This document shows positions 11,226 through 21,563 of a stretch of 64,000 nt of DNA, piece by piece. The DNA comes from Sphingomonadales bacterium. GTDB lineage: Bacteria; Pseudomonadota; Alphaproteobacteria; Sphingomonadales; Sphingomonadaceae. The DNA lies in assembly GCA_013297725.1 (NCBI GenBank), contig JAAFIB010000003.1, positions 1-64,000 on the forward strand. Reading direction: 5' to 3'. The position numbers were made by a program, and so were the translations under genes. The stretch's first letter is position 1. Each line of letters begins with the position of its first letter. The notes under the pieces are model-generated. The model was not told the origin of the DNA, made no database searches, and was given only the letters and a program-made list of their open reading frames with translations.

Positions 11226-13199
11226 CTATTTACTTTTCAACTTCTCGATCTGATCAGCCTTACCGCTTTGCCAGACAAAACCGTTACCACCAGCTTTGCG
11301 GAAATCAGCTTCCCATTTTTTTGCAGATTTCATGTCGGGGAATGATCCAACCAGCAAACGGCGGGTTTTGCCCCATTCGGCCGTCCAGCCCTCTTGTTTG
11401 GCAAACAATGCGGCATTTTTCTTTGCCAAGCGCCGATAGTCATAGCCCAGCCCTGTTGCATCTGCACCCGTTGCGATCTGCACAAATATACGCGGGGTAG
11501 ATGCTGGCAGCTTTGCATTCTTAGTAGCTGGTTCGGCCTTTGCAGTGACCGCCTCTGGCTTGGGCGTCGCGGTCTTTATCTTCTTCAAATCGACAGGGGC
11601 AACCGATGGACGCTTCTCGTCCTCAGGGACTTCGATGGATTCTACCAGCGCGCCCAAATCAAAGCTTTTTTCGGTGGCTACAGCGACGGGCGTCGGCTCA
11701 ACAGGCGTTGGTTCAACATACTTTGGTTCTTCAATTACAGGTTGGGCAACTGGCTGTATCTCGGCAGATGCTATAACAGTTGGTGGCGTTTGATTGAGAA
11801 CCTTGTTGGGATCGACACTTTCAAAGCCAGGACCAATTGGGCCTTTTTCAGCAATTTTGGTGTCAAACACTGTGGGCGCTTTTTCCTCAACGACAGGTTT
11901 GGCCTCAACAGGAATAGTGTTTGTAAATATAGGTTTATTATTCGCAACAACGACTGGTTCGTCTTTCGCAGCCGGAATGGTCGCAGGCACAATAGGGTCA
12001 TTTTTAACAGCTGGCAGAGAGGCGGCTTGTTTGATTACAGCTGGACCAGTGGCGGGAAGTTCCTGTGTTTCGATTTTAGGCTTTGCCAAAGCCGGAAGCG
12101 CAATCCTTACTGGCGGCCGAGCGGCCTCTGGTGGCGGCAACTGAGTACCTGGAATTGCTGTTACCTTCGCGCGCGCTGCTGCATCAACGGCTTGCTGAGC
12201 CGATGCTGTGCTAAAATCGGCATCTTTAGGCTTTGGTTTTTTATCCTTTGCACCGGGCTTTAACGCCTTATCGGGCTTAACCGCTGCGACCTTTGTCCCA
12301 AGCGGCTCACCTGACGGAATTAACCGCCCATCGCCACCTTTGGGCACAGGCTTTGCGCCAGTTGCCGTTGCAAGGGTTCGCACCGCATCGCTATCTTCGC
12401 CTATATCGGAACCGATAGGGAAGTGCCCGAAGTGCATAGCAGCGGCCTGTTGGGCCGACGTCAGGCGCGACATGTTGCGGAAATAGCCCTCCATCCGCCG
12501 TGCTTCGCGCTCTGGCAGAAACCCAGCTGCGATTTTGCCTGCTTCCTTTGCATCACCGCGCGCGGCCAGCATTAAGGCGCGCGCGCGCCAAGCCTCTGGA
12601 TTTTCTCGCTGCAACATCGGGACCAGCAACCGGTCAGCTTCATCTTTGCGGCCGGCAAGCGATAAAGAGATTGCGTGCCGCAACGTCACTTCATCACTGT
12701 TGCCATTGGATGCGGCCATGACATAATCGCGTTCTGCCCGTTCAAAATTACCCAACAGGTCAAATGCCAAACCGCGATCAAGCGCAAAGCTGCGCTCGCT
12801 AGCACCCAGACGCACTGCTTCATCAAACAGGCTTAGCGCCTCGAAGGGATTTTCGCGCCGGACCTGCGCTATTCCCAGCCCGACCTTTATCCGCGCGTCG
12901 GCAGGCTGGATCGCACCCGCTTTTGTAAAGAAATTAAACGCCGCGTCATAATCGCCCAGTTTGATCGCGGCATAGCCCGCATCGGTCAAAGCAAAGCTAT
13001 CGGTTGGACGCTGCGCAATCCGGCGTACGGCATCGCGCAGCTCTGCGGCTCCTGCTGGCTCTTGTTTAACAACTGGCGGTTTCGGCGTGGCGGTATCGAG
13101 CGCATCCAAGGCGGATTCATCCGCATCCTGCATCGCAAATGCGGCGCTAGGGGCGACTAAAATAGCAGCCAAGCCGATATGTAACAATGTTACCTTCAT
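11226..13199 (-). CDS. TPR plus SPOR-domain envelope protein
   Basis: Signal peptide (start moved to MKVTLLHIGLAAIL), TPR-like N-terminal half, Pro/Ala-rich linker, C-terminal SPOR-like FVQIATGADATGLGYDYRRLAKK...RLLVGSFPDMKSAKKWEADFRKAGGNGFVW. Confidence 0.75.
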   Translation of the reverse strand: MKVTLLHIGLAAILVAPSAAFAMQDADESALDALDTATPKPPVVKQEPAGAAELRDAVRRIAQRPTDSFALTDAGYAAIKLGDYDAAFNFFTKAGAIQPADARIKVGLGIAQVRRENPFEALSLFDEAVRLGASERSFALDRGLAFDLLGNFERAERDYVMAASNGNSDEVTLRHAISLSLAGRKDEADRLLVPMLQRENPEAWRARALMLAARGDAKEAGKIAAGFLPEREARRMEGYFRNMSRLTSAQQAAAMHFGHFPIGSDIGEDSDAVRTLATATGAKPVPKGGDGRLIPSGEPLGTKVAAVKPDKALKPGAKDKKPKPKDADFSTASAQQAVDAAARAKVTAIPGTQLPPPEAARPPVRIALPALAKPKIETQELPATGPAVIKQAASLPAVKNDPIVPATIPAAKDEPVVVANNKPIFTNTIPVEAKPVVEEKAPTVFDTKIAEKGPIGPGFESVDPNKVLNQTPPTVIASAEIQPVAQPVIEEPKYVEPTPVEPTPVAVATEKSFDLGALVESIEVPEDEKRPSVAPVDLKKIKTATPKPEAVTAKAEPATKNAKLPASTPRIFVQIATGADATGLGYDYRRLAKKNAALFAKQEGWTAEWGKTRRLLVGSFPDMKSAKKWEADFRKAGGNGFVWQSGKADQIEKLKSK

Positions 13200-13247
13200 G
13201 AGAACCTTAATGGTATCGCACCGATCCATATGCAAAGCAAAGCACTA

Positions 13248-13288
13248 ATGCCGTCGATCAAGCGTTTCAAGCGCCCGATCAACGGCAT
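13248..13288 (-). terminator. Imperfect hairpin downstream of ftsZ, possible terminator/attenuator
   Basis: ATGCCGT-c-GATC ... GATC-a-ACGGCAT; no strong U tract follows. Confidence 0.4.
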
Positions 13289-13317
13289 ATGTTTTACGAT
13301 ACTAGCCGCAAACAGGC

Positions 13318-14844
13318 TTAGTTATTGCTTTGCCGATCCAAAAAACGCGGGATGTTGAGGCCAGGTGCAGAGTTGTCCTCTTCTTCCTCGTCATCACCAC
13401 GCGATAATCCGCGCGACAGATTGGTCATCCGTTCAAACAGCGTTCCACCGGTGGTCGAAATACGCGGCGCTGGTGATGACGGTTCGCTTGGCATATCCGA
13501 AGTATCTTCAAATGACCTCTGGAACGATCCCGAATTGTCACCCGCATCCGCCGCAGTTTCCTCTGCAGCAGGTACATCTTCAGCCATATGAACTTCGCCT
13601 AGCTCAAGAAAGTCTCCGCCGTCAGCCTCTTCCGCCTCTTCAGCTTCGGCCTCACCTAAAACAAGGGCATTTTGATCATCTTCGCCGGTTGTTTCTTCCG
13701 CCGGCGTGTAGCCCGTTGGCACTTCGTTCGCTACAAAAGCGTCAGCTTCAGCGGCTTCAGCTTCAGGAGCTTCCACTACCGGAGCCTCAACCACAGGTTC
13801 TGGCGTAAATACCGGTGCAGAAGCGCGTGAAACCTTGTCAAATGCAAATGAACGCGCAGGCTGCGCCGATGGGGATGAATCCTGATCAATACCGGTGGCA
13901 ACCACGGACACGCGGATTTTACCGTTCAGGTTATCATTGAACGCTGAACCCCAGATGATGTTCGCATCGGGATCAACCAGCTCGCGGATATGGTTTGCGG
14001 CCTCGTCAACTTCCATCAGGCGCATGTCTTCGCCGCCAGTGATTGAAATGATAACGCCTTTTGCGCCCTGCATCGACACGCCGTCGAGCAATGGGTTGGC
14101 AATGGCACGTTCGGCAGCTTCAAGAGCACGTCCGTCGCCCTCTGCTTCACCAGTGCCCATCATCGCTTTGCCCATTTCATGCATCACAGAACGCACATCG
14201 GCAAAGTCGAGGTTGATCAGGCCCGGCATAACCATAAGGTCAGTGATCCCGCGCACACCCTGTTGCAGCACTTCGTCAGCAAGCAAGAACGCTTCTTTGA
14301 ACGTTGTGTTCGGGTTAGCGACCAAGAACAGGTTCTGGTTCGGAATAACGATCAACGTGTCGACATGTTCTTGCAGCTCGGCAATTCCTGCTTCGCAAGA
14401 CCGCATCCGCCGCTGTCCTTCAAACAAGAACGGCTTGGTAACAACACCAACAGTCAAAATGTTCATTTCGCGTGCGGCACGGGCGATAACTGGCGCCGCG
14501 CCAGTTCCGGTGCCTCCACCCATGCCCGCAGCGATAAAGCACATATGCGCGCCGCTAAGCGCCTGTTTAACCAGTTCCAATGTTTCTTCAGCAGCGGCAC
14601 GACCGACTTCGGGCCGCGACCCAGCGCCAAGGCCTTGGGTGATATCTGGACCCAGCTGAATGCGGAATTCGGCTGGTGAAGAATTCAACGCCTGTGCATC
14701 AGTATTGGCAACAATGAAGTCGACACCCTCAACCCGGGCATTGATCATGTTGGCAATCGCATTTCCTCCTGCGCCCCCAACACCAATCACTGCAATTTTC
14801 GGCCGAAGTTCATCAACAACCGGTGGTCCAATATTGATGCTCAT
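13318..14844 (-). CDS. ftsZ: Cell division protein FtsZ
   Basis: [11 protein letters not shown] tubulin signature; [15 protein letters not shown]-terminal conserved peptide [10 protein letters not shown]. Confidence 0.98.
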   Translation of the reverse strand: MSINIGPPVVDELRPKIAVIGVGGAGGNAIANMINARVEGVDFIVANTDAQALNSSPAEFRIQLGPDITQGLGAGSRPEVGRAAAEETLELVKQALSGAHMCFIAAGMGGGTGTGAAPVIARAAREMNILTVGVVTKPFLFEGQRRMRSCEAGIAELQEHVDTLIVIPNQNLFLVANPNTTFKEAFLLADEVLQQGVRGITDLMVMPGLINLDFADVRSVMHEMGKAMMGTGEAEGDGRALEAAERAIANPLLDGVSMQGAKGVIISITGGEDMRLMEVDEAANHIRELVDPDANIIWGSAFNDNLNGKIRVSVVATGIDQDSSPSAQPARSFAFDKVSRASAPVFTPEPVVEAPVVEAPEAEAAEADAFVANEVPTGYTPAEETTGEDDQNALVLGEAEAEEAEEADGGDFLELGEVHMAEDVPAAEETAADAGDNSGSFQRSFEDTSDMPSEPSSPAPRISTTGGTLFERMTNLSRGLSRGDDEEEEDNSAPGLNIPRFLDRQSNN

Positions 14845-14874
14845 GTCTTAGTCGCTCCCTCGCCAACAATTGGC

Positions 14875-14889
14875 TTAATCATACGATAA
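14875..14889. promoter_or_regulatory. CtrA-like site (one mismatch)
   Basis: TTAA-TCATACG-ATAA versus consensus TTAA-N7-TTAA, upstream of ftsZ. Confidence 0.4.
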
Positions 14890-14907
14890 CTTTCCTTTTG
14901 CATATTT

Positions 14908-14916
14908 TTATCCACA
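14908..14916 (+). promoter_or_regulatory. Perfect DnaA box upstream of ftsZ
   Basis: TTATCCACA, exact match to the DnaA 9-mer consensus. Confidence 0.6.
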
Positions 14917-14929
14917 AAACGACCAAAAG

Positions 14930-14938
14930 TTACCCACA
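14930..14938 (+). promoter_or_regulatory. Second DnaA-box-like 9-mer (one mismatch)
   Basis: TTACCCACA, same orientation, 22 bp from the perfect box. Confidence 0.45.
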
Positions 14939-14969
14939 GGCTAGTTGATCGTTGCGGCTATGCCGGGCG

Positions 14970-16226
14970 TCAGAAGTTTTCCCGGATAATCTGCAAAATA
15001 CGCGTAATTACACCGGGTTTCGCCCCGGCATGTCCTGGATCATCAACGCCCAAACCCAGCTTAAGATCAACAGGGTTTGACTGTGCATAAATAATCAATC
15101 CTGCCAGAGTCGAAAAGGCTGGGCCGCTATGCGCCTCCGGAAGTCCTAGCAGACCTGTTGGACGTCCAATACGCACTGTGCGGCCAAGTGCACCCTGCAT
15201 ATGATCGGCTAAGCCTTTCAGTTCCGCACCGCCACCTGTCAGAACGACATGATGCTTTCCAGGTGCCGAGAAACCCAGTCCCTTCAACGCTTTGCCGATA
15301 TCGGCAACAAGCGGATCAACGCGTTGGCAAATCACCGAGTTCAATTGCGCACGCGTGATTTTTGGGCGTTCTTGGCCGCTGTTGTCCTCTGGATCGCTTA
15401 CATCCAAAACGTCTTGATGGTCACGCGGGTTTGACTGTGCCGAACCATCGCGGCATTTCAGCCGCTCTGCCTCTGCACGCCGCAAACCAAATGTTGCTGC
15501 GATATCATCTGTAATGTCTGACGCGCCCTGATTTAGAGTGTGCAAACCCACCAGCATACCGCCAACAAAGACTGAAACATTCGTAACAGCAGCGCCCATT
15601 TCCACCAGCGCAACACCCAGTTCGCGTTCTTCGGTTGTTAAACAGGCAAGGCCCGCCGCAAGCGGTGCTGCAACCACCGCCTCAACACCAAGATGCGCTG
15701 CGCGTGCTGTCATATCCAGATTGCGGACAGGGGCAGGTTCAGCAAGCACCACATGAATATCAACGCCCAGCCGGTCAGCATACAGCCCCAACGGGCTAGC
15801 TACGCCGCCAACACCGTCGATGGAATACAAAGTCGGGCTGATATGCAGCGGGGTTTTACCGCGCGGATCAACATTGGCACGCCCCGCCATCAACAGGTCA
15901 TCAATATCAACTTGTTCGATCCTGTCGCCGCCAAGATCAATCTCAGCCGGAGCCAATTGGCTATCCAGCCCGCCTGCAGAGATTCCCAGCCACACGCGTT
16001 CGATGTTGGTCCCTGCAATCCGCTCCGCTTGCTCAACAGCCTGCCGTGCGGATAGTTCGGCTAGCTGAATGTCGGCAACGCAACCCCGCGTTACGCCTTT
16101 GCTTTCGCGCTGTCCGCTGCCCAATACTGTCAGTGTGCCATCATCACCAACACCGGCGATCAGGGCCGATACTTTTGACGAGCCAATATCGAGTGCTGAA
16201 ATAATTTTCTCGAACTTTGCAACCAT
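14970..16226 (-). CDS. ftsA: Cell division protein FtsA
   Basis: ISALDIGSSKVSALIAGV; HHVVLTGGGAELKGL. Confidence 0.96.
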   Translation of the reverse strand: MVAKFEKIISALDIGSSKVSALIAGVGDDGTLTVLGSGQRESKGVTRGCVADIQLAELSARQAVEQAERIAGTNIERVWLGISAGGLDSQLAPAEIDLGGDRIEQVDIDDLLMAGRANVDPRGKTPLHISPTLYSIDGVGGVASPLGLYADRLGVDIHVVLAEPAPVRNLDMTARAAHLGVEAVVAAPLAAGLACLTTEERELGVALVEMGAAVTNVSVFVGGMLVGLHTLNQGASDITDDIAATFGLRRAEAERLKCRDGSAQSNPRDHQDVLDVSDPEDNSGQERPKITRAQLNSVICQRVDPLVADIGKALKGLGFSAPGKHHVVLTGGGAELKGLADHMQGALGRTVRIGRPTGLLGLPEAHSGPAFSTLAGLIIYAQSNPVDLKLGLGVDDPGHAGAKPGVITRILQIIRENF

Positions 16227-17149
16227 CAGGCAGCACCCTCGGCTTTTGAGGATTTTTTCGGTGCTGCTTCGGATTTCAGTTCCACGGGCTTCGCTTTGGG
16301 CGCCTCGCGCATGTACATGCGGTCTGGATCACGCAGATCGAAATGGATGATGTTGCGTTCCAACAAACGGTGAATACCGTCCATGCGCGTAAAGTTTACC
16401 AACGCTTGCGCCGCCAGCTCATCGCCCTCTGGCAAGGCCAAAGTCTCGCCTGTGCGAAAACGTAAATCCCAGCGGCGATTGCCAACCCATGTTGCGCCCG
16501 CAACTTGACTTTTCAACGACTGCGCTTTGTCGAGCAATTCGCGCAGCGCGACCAGTTGTTTGTCAGCATTTGCACCTGTCACCAGCGGCATCGATCCAAT
16601 CTGGTTTTCCGCAACGCTGTCGAGCACTACGCCTTCATCGTCTAGCAATTGATAGACACCATCATGCTGCCAGACAGCCACGGGTTTGCGTTCGGTAATT
16701 TCAACGTAGAGCTTGGTAGGCAGCTGGCGCGAAATGCGGACGTCCTTGATCCAGCCATATGTGCTCAAATCCTTGCGGATCGCATCGATATCGACCAGCA
16801 AGATCGGCCCTTTGGCGCGTTCAAGGATAATGTCATAGACCTTCATCTGGTCAACGCGGCGCGTGCCGACGATTTCGATATCTTCAACCTTAAATCCGGC
16901 TTTGGCTGTGAGCTCTCCATATTGCCGATAGGCCGATTGCGGCACGCCAAACCAGTTTGCGACCAGCAGCGCCGCCACAAACAGCACGGCCAAGATCGCA
17001 TAGGTCAGGAACCGCTGCACCTCTGCCTGTGTAAACGGCAGCGATTGCAACAGCCGGTCAAACCAGCTGGTCTGGCGTACCTGTTTACGCGGAGCCCGTT
17101 TGCGTGCCCGGGGCGTAGGCTTGCTTCCTCTGCGAACGACAGTGCTCAT
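16226..17149 (-). CDS. ftsQ: Cell division protein FtsQ
   Basis: Single TM plus POTRA/FtsQ region (VEDIEIVGTRRVDQMKVYDII; ISRQLPTKLYVEITERKPVAVW); lies between ddl and ftsA. Confidence 0.92.
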   Translation of the reverse strand: MSTVVRRGSKPTPRARKRAPRKQVRQTSWFDRLLQSLPFTQAEVQRFLTYAILAVLFVAALLVANWFGVPQSAYRQYGELTAKAGFKVEDIEIVGTRRVDQMKVYDIILERAKGPILLVDIDAIRKDLSTYGWIKDVRISRQLPTKLYVEITERKPVAVWQHDGVYQLLDDEGVVLDSVAENQIGSMPLVTGANADKQLVALRELLDKAQSLKSQVAGATWVGNRRWDLRFRTGETLALPEGDELAAQALVNFTRMDGIHRLLERNIIHFDLRDPDRMYMREAPKAKPVELKSEAAPKKSSKAEGAA

Positions 17150-17162
17150 GATGATTGCCCCC

Positions 17163-18086
17163 TCATGCCAGCGCCTCTTTGACCAGCTGGTCTACCAATG
17201 CGGCATAGCTGATGCCCATCTGCTTGGCTTGTTCGGGGACAAGACTAAGCGGTGTCATGCCGGGCTGGGTATTGGTTTCCAGCACAAACACCCCATCGCG
17301 GCCCAGTTCATCATCCCAGCGGAAATCGGTGCGCGATGCGCCTTTGCAACCGAGCAGTTCATGCGCACGCTGCGCCAGCTCCATCATATAATCCTCGATA
17401 TCCTGTGGGATATCGGCGGGGCAGATATGCTCGGTCAGGCCGTCGGTATACTTCGCATCGAAATCATAGAAGCCGCTTTTGGGTTTCAATTCGGTAACGC
17501 ATAATGGCTTGCCGCCCAGCACCGCGACCGTCAGTTCGCGGCCTTTGATAAAGGGTTCCGCAAGCAGACTGTCAAATTCCTGCCACGGCCCCTTAGCATC
17601 GCGCGAGATCGGGTCGCCGTAATTGCTATCCGCCTTTACGATGGCGACGCCAACAGAGCTGCCTTCATTGACCGGCTTTAACACATAAGGTCGCGGCAAC
17701 GGATCGCCAGAATACAGGCTTTCGCTGTCAACTATCGTACCCTTTGGCATCGGAATACCGCCGGGAACAAGCCGCTGCTTCGTTAGCTCTTTGTCGATCG
17801 CAATCACCGATGTGACCATACCGCTATGCGTGTATTTGATCCCCATCAGATCCAGCATACCCTGCACGCTGCCATCCTCACCGGGAACGCCGTGGAGCGC
17901 GTTGAACACAACATCGGGCCGTAATCCAGCCAGAACCTGCGCTACATTGCGGTCCATATCAACGCGGCTGACTTTATAGCCCTGCTCCTCAAGCGCATCG
18001 GCCACGCCATTGCCGCTCATCAGCGACACCGGACGTTCGTTGGACCAGCCACCCATCAGGACTGCAACGTGGATTGGCTCGCTCAC
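17163..18086 (-). CDS. ddl: D-alanine--D-alanine ligase
   Basis: HVAVLMGGWSNERPVSLMSG; ALHGVPGEDGSVQGMLDLMGIKYTHSG; VLETNTQPGMT. Start proposed at GTG 18086 (VSEPIHVAV), giving a GTGA overlap with murB. Confidence 0.94.
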   Translation of the reverse strand: MSEPIHVAVLMGGWSNERPVSLMSGNGVADALEEQGYKVSRVDMDRNVAQVLAGLRPDVVFNALHGVPGEDGSVQGMLDLMGIKYTHSGMVTSVIAIDKELTKQRLVPGGIPMPKGTIVDSESLYSGDPLPRPYVLKPVNEGSSVGVAIVKADSNYGDPISRDAKGPWQEFDSLLAEPFIKGRELTVAVLGGKPLCVTELKPKSGFYDFDAKYTDGLTEHICPADIPQDIEDYMMELAQRAHELLGCKGASRTDFRWDDELGRDGVFVLETNTQPGMTPLSLVPEQAKQMGISYAALVDQLVKEALA

Positions 18087-18979
18087 TTTTTCACTCCCAC
18101 GCGTTGAATTTCCCAATGCAGATCAATGCCCGATTTTGCTTTTACCCGGGCGCGAACTTCTTCGCCCAATGCCTCGATATCGGCGCTGGTTGCATCGCCT
18201 GTATTGATCATAAAATTGGTGTGCTTTTCCGAAACCTGTGCGCCGCCGATCATCAGACCGCGGCAGCCCGCCTCATCGACCAGCTGCCAAGCTTTATGGC
18301 CGTCGGGGTTCTTAAAGGTTGAACCGCCGGTTTTGGAACGCAGCGGTTGTGATGCTTCACGCGCAGCCGAGATGCGGTCCATTTCTGACTGGATTACGTC
18401 TGGCTCGCCCGGCTTACCGCGAAAGCGGGCGGCAACCACAATTGCACCATCGGGCAGTTCGCTATGGCGATAGCTATAATGCAAATCAGCGGCCGAAAGC
18501 GTTGCCAAATCACCATTACGCAGCACGACATCGCAATCGATCAATATGTCCTTTACCTCGCCGCCATAGGCGCCGCCGTTCATGCGGACAAAGCCGCCCA
18601 CTGTGCCGGGGATAGAGCGTAGGAATTCCAAACCGGCTATGGCGGCATCACGCGCAGTCGATGAAACCAAGATGCCGGATGCTCCGCCGCCGCAATCAAG
18701 CACAGTGTCCTCGACCGCATCGACTTTAGCAAACGGTTTGCCAAGGCGGACAACAACGCCGGGAAAGCCGCCGTCACGCACAATCAAATTGGAACCAAGC
18801 CCCAACGCCATAACAGGCGTGGCTGGATCTAGATCGCGCAAGAACCCTTGCAGATCGGCGATGTCTTTAGGCTCAAACAACCATTCCGCCGCACCGCCCG
18901 ATTTGAACCACACCAAAGGAGCCAGCGGCGCGTTCGCCGTCAGCTTTCCTGAAACTTTGGGGAGTTCAGCAACGATCAT
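18083..18979 (-). CDS. murB: UDP-N-acetylenolpyruvoylglucosamine reductase
   Basis: [44 protein letters not shown]. Start moved to ATG 18979 ([13 protein letters not shown]), ATGA overlap with murC. Confidence 0.95.
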   Translation of the reverse strand: MIVAELPKVSGKLTANAPLAPLVWFKSGGAAEWLFEPKDIADLQGFLRDLDPATPVMALGLGSNLIVRDGGFPGVVVRLGKPFAKVDAVEDTVLDCGGGASGILVSSTARDAAIAGLEFLRSIPGTVGGFVRMNGGAYGGEVKDILIDCDVVLRNGDLATLSAADLHYSYRHSELPDGAIVVAARFRGKPGEPDVIQSEMDRISAAREASQPLRSKTGGSTFKNPDGHKAWQLVDEAGCRGLMIGGAQVSEKHTNFMINTGDATSADIEALGEEVRARVKAKSGIDLHWEIQRVGVKK

Positions 18980-20382
18980 CCCTTTGCCGCCTTCATGGCA
19001 TCGGCAAGGCCCGCGGCCCATTTGGTGATATCGCCTGCGCCAAGGCAAACGACCAGATCGCCATCACGCGTTGTTGCTGCCAATTCCTTGGCCAGCGCCT
19101 CTGCGCTTTCAATCTCTGCGGCGCTATGGTGGCCGCGCCGTTTGATTTTACCGACCAATTCCGCACTGCTGACGCCTTCAATCGGGCTTTCACCCGCTGC
19201 ATACACTGGCGACACATACACAACATCGGCATCGTTAAAGGCTGTTGCGAAATCTTCCATTAAGTTGCCAAGGCGTGTGAAACGATGCGGCTGACATACC
19301 GCGATCACGCGGCCAGTTGCGCCTTCGCGTGCGGCAGATAGAACTGCGCGGATCTCGACCGGATGATGGCCGTAATCGTCAATGATGGTAACACCGCCGA
19401 CTTCGCCAACCTTGGTAAAGCGCCGCTTCACGCCACCAAATTTGGCAAAGCCTGCCTGCACTTGCGTGTCACTCATGCCGCGCTCTAAGCCGACGGCAAT
19501 CGCCGCCAGCGCATTTTGCACATTGTGACGGCCAGACATGGGCAGGAACACATCGGCAATCTCCCGCTTGCTGCCATCACGCGCGCGGATCACCACATCA
19601 AAAGTATTGCCGCCCAATTCGTGACGCACATTGTCGGCACGAATGTCTGCCTGTGCAGAAAAGCCGTAAGTCAGTATCCGCCGGTCGCGGATGCGCGGAA
19701 TGATTGCCTGCACCTCTGGATGATCGAGACAAAGGATCGCCACGCCGTAGAAAGGCACATTTTCGATGAATTCGATATAGGCGGCCTTGGCCTTATCAAA
19801 ATCGCCATAATGATCGAGATGTTCCGGATCGATGTTGGTGACGACCGCGATTGTGCCATCAAGGCGCAGGAAACTACCGTCGCTTTCATCGGCCTCGACC
19901 ACCATCCAGTCGCTGTCGCCCAAACGTGCGTTCGACCCGTAATTGTTGATGATGCCACCGTTGATGACAGTGGGGTCAAGCCCGCCAGCATCCAGCATGG
20001 CCGCGATCAGCGAGGTTGTCGTTGTTTTGCCGTGTGTTCCAGCAACTGCGACCGTATATTTCAACCGCATCAGTTCAGCGAGCATCTCTGCACGGCGAAC
20101 CAATGGAATGCGCCGTTCCAGCGCCGCCTCAACCTCTGGATTGCCGCGCTTTACCGCTGTGGACGTAACCACCACTGCAGCATCGCCCAAATTCTCTGCG
20201 GCATGGCCGATCATGACCTTGATCCCGCGTTTACGCAGGCCCTCGACGACATAGCCCTCTGCAATGTCGGAGCCTTGCACCGCATAGCCCAGATTATGCA
20301 TCACCTCGGCAATGCCAGACATTCCGATGCCACCAATGCCAACAAAATGGATGGTCCCAATGTCGGTGCCCACGCCCTTCAT
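18976..20382 (-). CDS. murC: UDP-N-acetylmuramate--L-alanine ligase
   Basis: [39 protein letters not shown]. Confidence 0.97.
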   Translation of the reverse strand: MKGVGTDIGTIHFVGIGGIGMSGIAEVMHNLGYAVQGSDIAEGYVVEGLRKRGIKVMIGHAAENLGDAAVVVTSTAVKRGNPEVEAALERRIPLVRRAEMLAELMRLKYTVAVAGTHGKTTTTSLIAAMLDAGGLDPTVINGGIINNYGSNARLGDSDWMVVEADESDGSFLRLDGTIAVVTNIDPEHLDHYGDFDKAKAAYIEFIENVPFYGVAILCLDHPEVQAIIPRIRDRRILTYGFSAQADIRADNVRHELGGNTFDVVIRARDGSKREIADVFLPMSGRHNVQNALAAIAVGLERGMSDTQVQAGFAKFGGVKRRFTKVGEVGGVTIIDDYGHHPVEIRAVLSAAREGATGRVIAVCQPHRFTRLGNLMEDFATAFNDADVVYVSPVYAAGESPIEGVSSAELVGKIKRRGHHSAAEIESAEALAKELAATTRDGDLVVCLGAGDITKWAAGLADAMKAAKG

Positions 20383-21563
20383 GCGCTTATGTCCTTTGCC
20401 ATTGCTGGCTGCGCGCCACCAAAACCTGTATTTTTCTGGGCGTGAGGCTTAATCGTATGCATCAATGGAGCACGTCCGAATGACTCCACAAGGTCCGCCA
20501 AATCGCGCACTGCCGTTGGTCGTCCGCAACTGCGCGCAGCCTTTGCTGCATTTTCCAGTGCCCCTGGCAGCAACGCCATTTTCTGGATCTGCTTTGCCAG
20601 CTCTTTCGAGGTAAAGTTATGCTGCAGGATTGAACGTGCGCCGCCCGCCTCAACCATTTCTTTCACATTATATGCCTGATGATTGTCCATTGCGGTCGGC
20701 AATGGCACAAGGATCGCAGGGCGTCCGGCACAGGTCAATTCGGCAATCGTCGATGCCCCTGCCCGTCCGATTACCAAATGCGCCCAGCCCAGCCTTTCAG
20801 GGAAATCTTCCATATAGGTCGCAAGGTCAGCGGGGATTTGATGCTCGGCATAGGCTTTACGAACAGTGTCCAAATCCTCTGCACGGCATTGCTGCGTTAC
20901 TTGCAGGCGGCGGCGAAGATTGAGCGGCAGCTGTGTCAGCCCCTCTGGCACAACCTCTGAAAGGATCGACGCGCCTTGGCTTCCGCCCGTTACGAGCACA
21001 CGGAACACACCGTTTTCATCGAGCGGCGGGTAAGTTTCATCGCGCAGGGCAAGCACTTCTTCGCGCACAGGATTGCCGACCAACGTCACCTTTGCGGCAT
21101 GGCTCTTGGCTATGCGAAGCACATCAGGATAGGCCGTTGCAATCGCACTTACCTTTGGCGCTACAAAACGGTTCACGCGGCCAAGCACAGCATTTTGTTC
21201 GTGAATGACTGTCGGGATTTTATCGGCGAATGCCGCAAGCAATGCGGGCAACGCCGGATATCCGCCAAAACCAACGACGCAGCTGGGTTCAAAATGGCGG
21301 TTTAGTTCGCGCGCCATGCCGCGGCCGCGCGCAATACTGCGCGCCGCGTTCAGCCAAGCTCTTGGTCCACCGCCGGTGCGACCAGCGGGCAGAACATGCC
21401 GGGCAAGCTTTTCGGGGCAGCCCGGTATCTTCATGCCGCGATCATCAGTAATCAACGCAACATGATGCCCGCGCAGCATCAATTCAGTTGCCAGTGCAAA
21501 GGCGGGCATTACGTGGCCGCCAGTGCCGCCTGCCGCCAAGATGTAGTTTCGGGAAATCGTCAT
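20379..21563 (-). CDS. murG: UDP-N-acetylglucosamine--N-acetylmuramyl-(pentapeptide) pyrophosphoryl-undecaprenol transferase
   Basis: [33 protein letters not shown]. Confidence 0.97.
   Translation of the reverse strand: MTISRNYILAAGGTGGHVMPAFALATELMLRGHHVALITDDRGMKIPGCPEKLARHVLPAGRTGGGPRAWLNAARSIARGRGMARELNRHFEPSCVVGFGGYPALPALLAAFADKIPTVIHEQNAVLGRVNRFVAPKVSAIATAYPDVLRIAKSHAAKVTLVGNPVREEVLALRDETYPPLDENGVFRVLVTGGSQGASILSEVVPEGLTQLPLNLRRRLQVTQQCRAEDLDTVRKAYAEHQIPADLATYMEDFPERLGWAHLVIGRAGASTIAELTCAGRPAILVPLPTAMDNHQAYNVKEMVEAGGARSILQHNFTSKELAKQIQKMALLPGALENAAKAARSCGRPTAVRDLADLVESFGRAPLMHTIKPHAQKNTGFGGAQPAMAKDISA

Noticed and set aside
11394-12263. 289-aa plus-strand ORF rich in Trp/Arg/Cys
   Set aside because: Antisense to the SPOR/TPR gene; composition is typical of a reverse-strand shadow of a Pro/Ala/Lys-rich coding region.
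19516-20445. 309-aa plus-strand ORF
   Set aside because: Antisense to murC; His/Cys-rich shadow composition and no plausible start context.
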